From Myxococcus xanthus (lineage in GTDB: Bacteria > Myxococcota > Myxococcia > Myxococcales > Myxococcaceae): a stretch of 64,000 bases of DNA. Numbering within the stretch: position 1 is the first letter of the stretch; each line of letters starts with the position of its first letter. A program made the position numbers and the translations under genes. Of this stretch, positions 38,186-45,703 are shown piece after piece. The stretch spans positions 2,607,001 through 2,671,000 of the forward strand of contig NZ_CP017174.1 of assembly GCF_006402735.1 (NCBI RefSeq), in the 5' to 3' direction. The notes under the pieces were generated by a model. It did not search any database, was not told the DNA's origin, and worked only from the letters and a program-made list of their open reading frames with translations.

Positions 38186-39199
38186 ATGAAAGCCTATGAA
38201 ATCCAAGCGGGGTTCGGGTTGGACAAGCTGGTTCAGGTCGAGCGGCCGGACCCGACGCCCGGCCCCATGCAGGTACGGGTGCGTGTGAAGGCCACGAGCC
38301 TCAACTCGCGCGACTTGATGATGGTGGAGGGGCGTTACAACCCCCGGCAGAAGCTGCCACTCATTCCCAACTCGGACGCGGCGGGCGTGGTGGATGCGGT
38401 GGGCCCGGGTGTGACGCGGGTGAAGCCCGGTGACCGGGTGATGAGCCTCTTTTCCCAGGCCTGGAGCGCCGGAGAGCCCACGCGGGCGGCGCAGGTGAGC
38501 ACGCTGGGCGGACCGTTGGACGGTGCCCTCGCGGACACGGTGCTGCTGCACGAGGACGGCGCGGTGCCCACGCCCGCCTATCTCTCCGATGCAGAGGCTG
38601 CGACGCTGCCGTGCGCGGCCGTGACGGCGTGGAGCGCGCTGGTCACCCATGGGGCGCTCAAGTCGGGAGACTCCGTCTTGCTTCAGGGCACCGGGGGCGT
38701 GTCCATCTTCGCGTTGCAGATTGCCAAGCTGCTGGGCGCGCGAATCATCATCACCTCCAGCAGTGACGCCAAGCTGGCGCGAGCCCGGACGCTCGGCGCG
38801 CATGAAGGCATCAACTACGGGACGACGCCGGACTGGGACAAGGCGGCGCGCGCGCTGACGGGCGGCGTGGGCGTGGACCACGTGGTGGAAGTGGGTGGGG
38901 CGGGGACCTTCGAGAAGTCGCTGCGCGCGGTTCGGCCCGGCGGCACGGTGTCTGTGATTGGCGTGCTCAGCGGCGGCGCCGGTGCGATGCCGCTGACGCC
39001 CATTCTCATGCAGAACCTGCGGGTGCAGGGCATCTTCGTGGGCCACCGGCAGAGCTTCGACGCGCTCAACCGGGCCTTCGCGCTGCACACCGTGCGCCCG
39101 GTGGTGGACCGCGTCTTCGAGTTCTCCGAGGCACGCGCTGCCTTCGAGCACCTCAAGAGTGGGGCGCACTTCGGGAAGGTGGTCGTCCGGGTGGGGTGA
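38186..39199 (+). CDS. Zinc-independent MDR-family quinone/alcohol oxidoreductase
   Basis: 337 residues. Medium-chain dehydrogenase/reductase with a GroES-like N-terminal domain (SLNSRDLMMVEGRYN, NSDAAGVVDAVGPGVTRVKPGDRVM) and a Rossmann domain with the NADP motif LLQGTGGVSIFALQIAKLLGA. The structural and catalytic zinc Cys residues of alcohol dehydrogenases are missing, which points to the quinone oxidoreductase/YhdH-like group. Cytosolic NADPH-dependent reduction of quinones or enones is expected. It is transcribed divergently from the cytochrome gene. Confidence 0.85.
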   Translation: MKAYEIQAGFGLDKLVQVERPDPTPGPMQVRVRVKATSLNSRDLMMVEGRYNPRQKLPLIPNSDAAGVVDAVGPGVTRVKPGDRVMSLFSQAWSAGEPTRAAQVSTLGGPLDGALADTVLLHEDGAVPTPAYLSDAEAATLPCAAVTAWSALVTHGALKSGDSVLLQGTGGVSIFALQIAKLLGARIIITSSSDAKLARARTLGAHEGINYGTTPDWDKAARALTGGVGVDHVVEVGGAGTFEKSLRAVRPGGTVSVIGVLSGGAGAMPLTPILMQNLRVQGIFVGHRQSFDALNRAFALHTVRPVVDRVFEFSEARAAFEHLKSGAHFGKVVVRVG

Positions 39200-39309
39200 A
39201 ACAGCTCTCGCGGCCAGACCTGCTCATCCCCTCCGTGTGCGTAGGTTCACTTCTTGTGGATGTCCCTGTATTGTTACAATGTCGCTTCAGCGACAGAGGG
39301 GGAGTCCAC

Positions 39310-39534
39310 ATGGTCGCAGGGAAGGTCATCAAAGAGGTCGCCAAGGTCATTGGCAGCGGTGTGGCTTACGACGTCATCAAGGAAGGGGCGAAGGCGGTCG
39401 CCGACAAGGTCTGGGAGGGGCACGACCCGAACAAGCGCCCCTCGCCGCAGCCCGCGCCGACCCGGCCGAAGCCTCCCGAGGCCAAGCAGCCACCAAGCAA
39501 GATGCCCACGGCGGGGCCTCGTACCAAGCCGTGA
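39310..39534 (+). CDS. Small hypothetical protein
   Basis: 74 residues. N-terminal half is one amphipathic helix-forming stretch (VIKEVAKVIGSGVAYDVIKE and onward to KVWEGHD), C-terminal half is a Pro/Lys-rich tail (RPSPQPAPTRPKPPE). No signal peptide. AGGGGGAG lies 5 bases before ATG 39310, which is a better start than the open frame upstream. Family and role unknown; a membrane-surface or small partner peptide is possible. Confidence 0.55.
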   Translation: MVAGKVIKEVAKVIGSGVAYDVIKEGAKAVADKVWEGHDPNKRPSPQPAPTRPKPPEAKQPPSKMPTAGPRTKP

Positions 39535-39549
39535 CGCCGCGCCTCGTCC

Positions 39550-39575
39550 GGCACCGGCATTTTCCCGCCGGTGCC
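39550..39575. terminator. Hairpin terminator 1 between convergent genes
   Basis: Perfect 9-base stem GGCACCGGC / GCCGGTGCC around the loop ATTTTCCC, with further outer pairing (CCTCGT / ACGAGG). Confidence 0.62.
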
Positions 39576-39584
39576 AGGCACGAG

Positions 39585-39631
39585 GTCATCGAAGGAGGGC
39601 CCCGGAGTTCGCTCCGGGAGCCCTCGATGAC
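39585..39631. terminator. Hairpin terminator 2 with UUCG tetraloop
   Basis: Outer arms GTCATCGA / TCGATGAC and inner arms CCCGGAG / CTCCGGG closed by TTCG, a very stable tetraloop. It ends 3 bases before the convergent kinase gene. Confidence 0.55.
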
Positions 39632-39634
39632 GGC

Positions 39635-41725
39635 TCAGGAACCCGCTTCGTGCGAGCCGGGGTCGGACGAGGAGGCCGGGCGGGCCACGTAGGAGACCTG
39701 GGGCCCGCCAGGCCGCGGTGAACGCGGACCTCCGCGGCCCTGGGACTGGCGCGGCTGTCGAGGGCTACCCTCGTTGCCGCTGTTGCCCGGACGGGATTCC
39801 CGGACCGTGTTCTGCGCGGGAGCGCCTGGCATGGACCGAGTCTCGACGACAGGCTCCGGCCTGCCATTGCCGCGCCGCTCGTTCCGGTCGGAGCGAGCCC
39901 CGCCGCCGCGAGGACCCCTCTGGTTCATCGGTGAGGCGAAGGTGTCGCCGCGAGGCTCGTTCCGTGACGGACGGCCGTTGTCGAACGCACGTTGCTCAGT
40001 CGTGGGCGCGCCCGGATTGCCACCGCGCGGGTTGGAGCGGGGCGGCCGGCCATTGCGTTGTTCGTTCTGGCGGGGGCCTCCTGAGGGCGCGCTGTCCGCG
40101 AACTGCTCATTCGGCTGGGAGGCGCCCATGCCTCTGCCGTTCGCACGCGACTCATTCTGGCGCCAGCCTCCTGGCTGGCCTCCATTTTCACGCCGTCCGG
40201 ACGGACGCGAGCCTTCTGCATTGGCTCCGTCCGCGCGCTGCTCATTCTGGCGCGGGCCGTTCTGGAACCTGCCGTTCGCGCGAGGCTCATTTGAGCGCGG
40301 GCTGCCCTGGTAACCGCCGGTTGCTGTACGCGGTTCGTTCGCGCGCGCGCTGCCTTGTGAGTTACCAGTCGCACGAGGCTCGTTCGAGTGAGCGCCACCT
40401 TGGTGACCACCGTTCGCGGCACGCGACTCGTTTGAGCGCGCACTGCCCTGGGGGCCACCATTTGCACGAGGCTCGTTCGAGCGTGGACCGCCCTGGAGCC
40501 CGCCGTATCCGGCACGCGGTTCACTCGAGCGCGGACCGCCCTGCGCACCACCACTCGCACGCGGTTCATTCGAGCGCGGGCCGCCCTGCGCACCGCCACT
40601 CGCACGCGGCTCGTTCGAGCCCGAGCGCCCAGGCGCACCGCCGCCCGTCCGCTGCCCAGTCTGCGGCGGCCGTGCGCCGTTGCCTCCACCCCTCGGCGGG
40701 GGGCGGCCTCCGCCAAAACCCCGGTTGCGCCCGCCCCGAGGCGGAGGTGCCGCCACCGCGGGCTTGCCACGCTCACCACCACCCTGCCTGAGCACCAGCG
40801 CCTCCAGCTCCCGAAGCTCTGCCTCGGCGGCCTCTTCGGGCGTCATGTCGCGCTGGGGGGCGGCGGCTTGCTCGACCGGCGCGGGCGGCGGCGGACGGAA
40901 CCCGCCTCTGCGCTCGTCACCCTGGGGCTGGAACCCCTGGTTCCGAGGCCCTCCGCGACCGTTCTGGCGAGGCCCCTCCCGGAAGTTGCCCGACGGCACG
41001 AAGTCCTGGGTGAGCTCCCGGCGCACGTAGGCATTCCAGATTTCGCTCGTGTCGCCCGCGGCGCCATGCAGCCAGGGCGCGGTGCTCGCGAGGAAGTTGC
41101 GGACGTTGTCCAGGTCGCGCCGGAAATAGAACTCCGCGCGGTTGTTGCGAGCAGCCGCCACTGTCTGCGGGAAGTCGATGATGACCGGCCCCGCATAGCT
41201 CATGAGGATGTTGTACGGGGACAGGTCGCCGTGGATGAGGTCGGCGCACAGCATGTTGACGACCTGCGCCCGCAGGTCCACGTAGAGGGCGTGCGCGTCC
41301 TCGGGGGTGGCGGGAGGGGCTTCCACCATGCGCGGGGCGGGGTGGCCCTCTGGATCCAGCACCACCTCCATGAGGAGGATGCCCTCGTAGAACAGCACCG
41401 GCGTGGGCACGCGCACACCTTGGGCGTGCAGCTTGTAGAGCGAGTCAGACTCCGCGCTCTTCCAGGCGTCCTCGGCGGCGTTCTGGCCGAAGCGGCTGCC
41501 CTTCTCCATGGCGCGGCGCGTGCGCGAGTTGCGCACCTCGCGGCCTTCCCGGTAGCCCACGTTGTTGCGGAAGTTGCGCTCGTGGCGCTCCTTATACAGC
41601 TTGGCCGCGACCACCTGGCCTGCGTGCTGGACCAGCCATACCTCGGCCTCCTTGCCCGTCTTCAACTGGCCGATGATGGCTTCGATGATGCCATCGGCCA
41701 GGAGGGTCTCTAGCGAGTCATTCAT
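39635..41725 (-). CDS. RIO-type protein kinase with long repetitive basic tail
   Basis: 696 residues. Residues about 1-260 form a RIO kinase domain: GIIEAIIGQLKTGKEAEVWL (flexible loop), VAAKLYK (the ATP Lys), the catalytic loop LIHGDLSPYNILM and the metal loop VIIDFPQTV, as in Rio1-like ATPases/kinases. From about 275 on, the chain is disordered, rich in Gly, Arg, Asn, Gln, Pro, and built from imperfect 15-residue repeats such as SNEPRASGGAQGGPR, then RGG-like blocks. Eukaryotic and archaeal Rio1 act in small-subunit maturation; RGG-like tails bind RNA, so a ribosome or RNA link is inferred. ATG 41725 starts the domain; an upstream GTG would add 27 unrelated residues. Confidence 0.85.
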   Translation of the reverse strand: MNDSLETLLADGIIEAIIGQLKTGKEAEVWLVQHAGQVVAAKLYKERHERNFRNNVGYREGREVRNSRTRRAMEKGSRFGQNAAEDAWKSAESDSLYKLHAQGVRVPTPVLFYEGILLMEVVLDPEGHPAPRMVEAPPATPEDAHALYVDLRAQVVNMLCADLIHGDLSPYNILMSYAGPVIIDFPQTVAAARNNRAEFYFRRDLDNVRNFLASTAPWLHGAAGDTSEIWNAYVRRELTQDFVPSGNFREGPRQNGRGGPRNQGFQPQGDERRGGFRPPPPAPVEQAAAPQRDMTPEEAAEAELRELEALVLRQGGGERGKPAVAAPPPRGGRNRGFGGGRPPPRGGGNGARPPQTGQRTGGGAPGRSGSNEPRASGGAQGGPRSNEPRASGGAQGGPRSSEPRAGYGGLQGGPRSNEPRANGGPQGSARSNESRAANGGHQGGAHSNEPRATGNSQGSARANEPRTATGGYQGSPRSNEPRANGRFQNGPRQNEQRADGANAEGSRPSGRRENGGQPGGWRQNESRANGRGMGASQPNEQFADSAPSGGPRQNEQRNGRPPRSNPRGGNPGAPTTEQRAFDNGRPSRNEPRGDTFASPMNQRGPRGGGARSDRNERRGNGRPEPVVETRSMPGAPAQNTVRESRPGNSGNEGSPRQPRQSQGRGGPRSPRPGGPQVSYVARPASSSDPGSHEAGS
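40080..40630 (-). repeat. Coding tandem repeats in the kinase tail
   Basis: About eleven imperfect copies of a 45-base unit encoding SNEPRA-x-GG-x-QGG-x-R. Copies vary by substitution and small in-frame length changes. The array lies wholly within the kinase reading frame. Confidence 0.75.
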
Positions 41726-42109
41726 TCCGACGCGGGGTTCCAGTGGGGGCCGGGCAGGATTGGCGGTGCAGTAGCAAGCGTGCGGGCGGCCCTGTTCGCG
41801 GCGCACGGCGGCATGTGAACATCTCGCGGGCCCTTCTTGCTACCAACACGGTGCGGCAAGCAGCCAGGAAGGCTGGCGGACGGCCTGCTAGCAGTTTGTC
41901 TCCCGGGGTTCCAGGGTAGCCAGGGCTTTGAAGGCGCTGGGTGGGTCATCTTGGACCATGTTTTGGGCTTGATTCCAGGCCGTCCCCACCGTCCGCGTTC
42001 GCCAGGGGACGGAGGCCGCACACCGTAACGGGTGGGTTGGGGCGCGTGCTGATGCTTGGACCCGAGCGAGGGAGCGCTACGATGCGCGCCGTCCAGGGAG
42101 GGGTTCATC
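41726..42109. other. Divergent intergenic region with a hairpin
   Basis: No gene supported in 384 bases between the kinase and the H1-like gene. Positions 41980-42012 contain 8-base perfect arms CCGTCCCC / GGGGACGG around a 17-nt loop. Both promoters should lie here, but I cannot place them. Confidence 0.4.
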
Positions 42110-42703
42110 ATGGCGACGAAGTCACGCAAGACGGCTGTTGCGAAGAAGTCATCCCGGCGTAGCGCGACAGCGAAGAAGACCACGGCGAAGAAGGCAGCGG
42201 CGAAGAAGACCACGGCCAAGAAGGCGGCGGCGAAGAAGACCACGGCCAAGAAGGCGGCGGCGAAGAAGACCACGGCCAAGAAGGCGGCGGCGAAGAAGAC
42301 CACGGCGAAGAAGGCGGCGGCGAAGAAGGCCCCCGCGAAGAAGGCCCCCGCGCGAAAGGCAGCGACGCGGCGGACCTCCGAGTCTCGGCGTGAGCGGCCC
42401 ACGACAGGGTCACCCTTCGTCGAGCAGGTGGAGACGACGTCCGCGGGGCTCCAGCCCCTGGCTCCCGTCCACGCCGCGGTGGACGAGTTCACCAGCTCCG
42501 GCAACGAGGTGCTCGACATCTTCCAGCGGTATGACCGCGACCGGACCGGCACCATCGACCGTGCTGAGTTCGCGCGCTTGCTGGAGGCGCTGGGGCAGAA
42601 CATCTCCGACGAGGAATTGGAAATCGCCGTCGACATCGTCGACACGGACCGCACCGGGAAGATTTCCTGGAACGAGTTCAAGGCCTGGTGGAACAGCCGC
42701 TGA
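42110..42703 (+). CDS. Histone H1-like Lys/Ala repeat protein fused to paired EF-hands
   Basis: 197 residues, cytosolic. Residues 1-90 are very basic: five exact copies of [10 protein letters not shown] (22-71), then [17 protein letters not shown], as in the C-terminal tail of histone H1 and bacterial H1-like proteins that bind DNA without sequence choice. Residues about 125-197 are a paired EF-hand domain with two complete 12-residue loops, D142-R-D144-R-T146-G-T148-I-D150-x-x-E153 and D178-T-D180-R-T182-G-K184-I-S186-x-x-E189. The fusion suggests calcium-modulated nucleoid or nucleic-acid binding; that is inference. GGGAGGGG lies about 9 bases upstream. Confidence 0.85.
   Translation: MATKSRKTAVAKKSSRRSATAKKTTAKKAAAKKTTAKKAAAKKTTAKKAAAKKTTAKKAAAKKTTAKKAAAKKAPAKKAPARKAATRRTSESRRERPTTGSPFVEQVETTSAGLQPLAPVHAAVDEFTSSGNEVLDIFQRYDRDRTGTIDRAEFARLLEALGQNISDEELEIAVDIVDTDRTGKISWNEFKAWWNSR
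42173..42322 (+). repeat. Tandem 30-base coding repeat
   Basis: Five consecutive near-identical 30-base units, each encoding [10 protein letters not shown], in frame inside the H1-like gene. Because units are nearly exact, copy number may vary between strains and is a risk for assembly collapse. Confidence 0.88.
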
Positions 42704-42745
42704 CGGTTCGTTGCAACACCGTCCTGGTCCGCGCGCGCGTCTGGC

Positions 42746-45580
42746 ATGATGCGGTCCGAGCGGGCCTTCATTCTCGTGGCAGGGGGAAGGGTGGCTGACC
42801 TGGCGTCAAGCGCACATGCAGCGGTTTTCGAGCACTCGCGGGATGGGGTGCTCGTGCTGGATGCTGGGCAGCGCATCGTGGAGGTCAACCGCGCCGCGGA
42901 ACGCATCTTCGGGCCGCGTGCTGGACTCGTGGGGCAGCCGGTGGGGCTGCTCCTGCCCGGCTGGCGTCCGCCCGAGCCCCGCGCTCCCGCAGATGCCGCC
43001 CTGCGCGAGACGGAGCTGGCCGGACAGCGCCCAGGCGGCTCCGGCCCCGCGCACTACCTGCGGGTGGTGACGCTGCCCCTGTCCGGAGAAGGGGACGGGG
43101 GCTGGGTCTTGCAGCTCCATGACATGACGGCCCGCCTGGAGGTGGAAGCCTCGCTCCGGCAGCAGAAGGAGTTCTTCGAGGCGGTGGTCATCAACAGCCC
43201 GGTGGCCATCATCACCATCACCCGCCAGTTCCGCGTGCTGTCGTGGAACCCCGAGGCCACGCGCCTGTTCGGGTATTCGCCGGCGGAAGCGCTCGGCAAG
43301 CACATCTTCGAACTGGTCGCCACCGAGCCCACCGTCCTCCCGGAAGCGGAGCAGGCGTCGCGCGAGGTCGTGCAGCGTGGGCGGCTGCGCTCCGTCACCC
43401 GGCGGGTCCGCAAGGATGGCAGTGTGGTGGACGTGGAGCTGCGGGCGCTGCCGGTGTCGGTGGGCGGGCGGCAGCTCGGCTTCATCGCCATCTACCACGA
43501 CATCTCCGACCTCGAACGGGCACGGAAGGCAGCGGAGGCGGCCAACCAGGCCAAGAGCCTGTTCCTGGCCACCATGAGCCACGAAATCCGCACGCCGATG
43601 AACGCCATCATCGGCATGACGGGTCTACTCCTGGACCGAGCGCTGACGGAAGAGCAGCGCGACTTCGTCGCCACCATCCGGCAGAGCAGCGAGGCGCTGC
43701 TGACGTTGCTCAACGACGTGCTGGACTTCTCCAAGATAGAGGCCGGTCGCTTCGAGGCGGAGCTGCGGCCTTTCGACCTGCGCCAGTGCGTGGAGTCCGT
43801 CCTGGACCTGATGGCCGTGCGTGCCAGCGAGAAGGGGCTGGACCTGGGGTGTGACCTCGCGCCGCAGCTGCCGCAGATGCTGGTGGGCGATGCGTCGCGC
43901 CTCCGTCAGGTGCTGCTCAACCTGGTGGGCAACGCGCTCAAGTTCACCGAGCACGGCGGCGCGGTGGTGTGCGTGGAGGGCTCGGCCCTGGGCAGCGCGG
44001 AGGGCGCGGCGGACTGGGAGCTGACCTTCAGCGTGCAGGACACCGGCCCCGGCATTCCCGAGGACCGGCGCACGGGGCTGTTCCAGCCGTTCAACCAGTT
44101 GGATGCCTCCGTGTCGCGGCGCTTCGGTGGTACGGGGCTGGGGTTGGCCATCTCCAAGCGGCTGGTGGAGGCCATGGGCGGCACCATCTGGGTGGAGAGT
44201 GAGGGCGTGCCCGGACAAGGCACCACCTTCCGCTTCACCCTGCGCGCCCAGGCTGCGCCACAGGCCTACGCGGTGCAGCCGCGCCAGGAGCAGGGGCTGT
44301 TGCAGGGCCGGCGCGTGCTCATCGTGGACGACAACGCCCTGTTCCGAAGGTTGCTGGGACGGCAGCTCCAGGCGTGGGGCCTGGTGCCCGTGGAGTCCGC
44401 GTCGGGGATGGAGGCGCTCGCCCAACTCGAGGCGGGGGCTTCGTTCGACGCGGTGCTCATCGACCACCACATGCCGGGGCTGGATGGCACCACGCTGGCC
44501 GAGCGCATCCGGCGGCGCGAGGAGACGCGGGCCCTTCCCCTGGTGCTGGTGTCGACGCCGGGCCGGCGGGGCAATCCCCCCGAGGGCCTGTTCGCGGGCG
44601 TGTTGTCGCGTCCGGTGAAGGGCTCGCAGCTCTACGACGCGCTGGTGTCGTGCTTCTCGCAGCACCTCCCCCAGCTCCCGGAGCCCCGGCAGACGCGGCC
44701 CTCGCGAGCAGGGCCCTTTCCGGGGGAGCGGCCGGGGGACACCGTACCGCTGGACATCCTCCTGGTGGAGGACAACGCCACCAATCAGAAGCTGGCGCTG
44801 CTGGTGCTGGAGCGGCTCGGCTACCGCGCTGACGTGGCGCTGAACGGACGCCAGGCGCTGCAGGCGTTGTTCCAGAAGCGCTACGACGCGGTCCTCATGG
44901 ACCTGCAGATGCCGGAGATGGACGGCCTGGAGGCCACGCGCCGCATCCGCCAGGAGCTGCCGCCCAAGGCGCAGCCCTGGGTCATCGCGATGACGGCCAA
45001 CGCCATGGACTCCGACCGGGAGCAGTGCTTTTCGGCGGGCATGGACGACTTCCTGGGCAAGCCCATCCGCGTGGAGGCGCTGACGGCGGCGCTGCTGCGC
45101 TGCCAGCCCCGGCGTTCGGAGGTGGCACCGGAGCGGCGGGTCGCGAGCGGCGCGGTCGCGCTGACGCCGCTGCAAACCGTCATGGAAGGCCTGCCGGACG
45201 CGGCGCGCATCCCGGGCCTGGAGTCAGCCGCGCTCGCCCGGCTGTGGGCAGAGCTGGGGGCACAGGCGGCGCAGATTCTCCCCGAGCTCATCGACACCGC
45301 GCTGCACAGCATGCCGGCGCTCCTGGAGGACGCGTACTCGGCCTTGGTGCGTGGGCACGCGGACGACCTGGGCCGGGCGGCGCATACGCTCAAGTCGAAC
45401 GCGGCCTGGTTCGGCGCCAGCGCGCTGGAGTCGCAGGCCCGCGACATCGAAGTGCAGGCGGACTCCGGGCTGCTGGAGGACATGCCCGAGCGGCTCGAGC
45501 GGTGCCGGACGGAGCTGGAAGTGACGCGGCTGCTGCTGGGCCGCCTGCGTGACAGCGTCCTGGCCCTGTCCGGCGGCTGA
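42746..45580 (+). CDS. Soluble hybrid histidine kinase, PAS-PAS-HisKA-HATPase-REC-REC-HPt
   Basis: 944 residues, no membrane helix. Order: PAS (about 25-130), PAS (about 148-265), HisKA with phosphoacceptor His279 in TMSHEIRTPMNAIIG, HATPase with NALKFTEHGG and FGGTGLGLAI, receiver 1 with Asp573 (VLIDHHMPGLDG), receiver 2 with Asp719 (VLMDLQMPEMDG), and HPt with His880 in AAHTLKSNAAW. It holds every module of a BarA/ArcB-like phosphorelay in one chain plus one additional receiver. It should sense a cytosolic signal through PAS and pass phosphate to an unlinked response regulator, since none is adjacent. Two ATG codons (42746, 42749) can start it. Confidence 0.94.
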   Translation: MMRSERAFILVAGGRVADLASSAHAAVFEHSRDGVLVLDAGQRIVEVNRAAERIFGPRAGLVGQPVGLLLPGWRPPEPRAPADAALRETELAGQRPGGSGPAHYLRVVTLPLSGEGDGGWVLQLHDMTARLEVEASLRQQKEFFEAVVINSPVAIITITRQFRVLSWNPEATRLFGYSPAEALGKHIFELVATEPTVLPEAEQASREVVQRGRLRSVTRRVRKDGSVVDVELRALPVSVGGRQLGFIAIYHDISDLERARKAAEAANQAKSLFLATMSHEIRTPMNAIIGMTGLLLDRALTEEQRDFVATIRQSSEALLTLLNDVLDFSKIEAGRFEAELRPFDLRQCVESVLDLMAVRASEKGLDLGCDLAPQLPQMLVGDASRLRQVLLNLVGNALKFTEHGGAVVCVEGSALGSAEGAADWELTFSVQDTGPGIPEDRRTGLFQPFNQLDASVSRRFGGTGLGLAISKRLVEAMGGTIWVESEGVPGQGTTFRFTLRAQAAPQAYAVQPRQEQGLLQGRRVLIVDDNALFRRLLGRQLQAWGLVPVESASGMEALAQLEAGASFDAVLIDHHMPGLDGTTLAERIRRREETRALPLVLVSTPGRRGNPPEGLFAGVLSRPVKGSQLYDALVSCFSQHLPQLPEPRQTRPSRAGPFPGERPGDTVPLDILLVEDNATNQKLALLVLERLGYRADVALNGRQALQALFQKRYDAVLMDLQMPEMDGLEATRRIRQELPPKAQPWVIAMTANAMDSDREQCFSAGMDDFLGKPIRVEALTAALLRCQPRRSEVAPERRVASGAVALTPLQTVMEGLPDAARIPGLESAALARLWAELGAQAAQILPELIDTALHSMPALLEDAYSALVRGHADDLGRAAHTLKSNAAWFGASALESQARDIEVQADSGLLEDMPERLERCRTELEVTRLLLGRLRDSVLALSGG

Positions 45581-45703
45581 CACGCGGCGCGTGGGGCGGC
45601 CCGGATTACGCGACGGAGGCGCACGTCGACGGTGCGCGACGCCCCATCCGAGCGCTATCTCTTCAGGTTCATTCGCGAATGCCACCGAGGAGATTCAAAG
45701 CGC

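Noticed and set aside
40080..40630. Regularly spaced repeats that could suggest a CRISPR array
   Set aside because: The units are 45-base coding repeats without unique spacers and stay in the kinase reading frame.
42173..42322. Tandem 30-base repeats as a possible CRISPR or regulatory array
   Set aside because: They are contiguous, have no spacers and encode a Lys/Ala repeat in frame.
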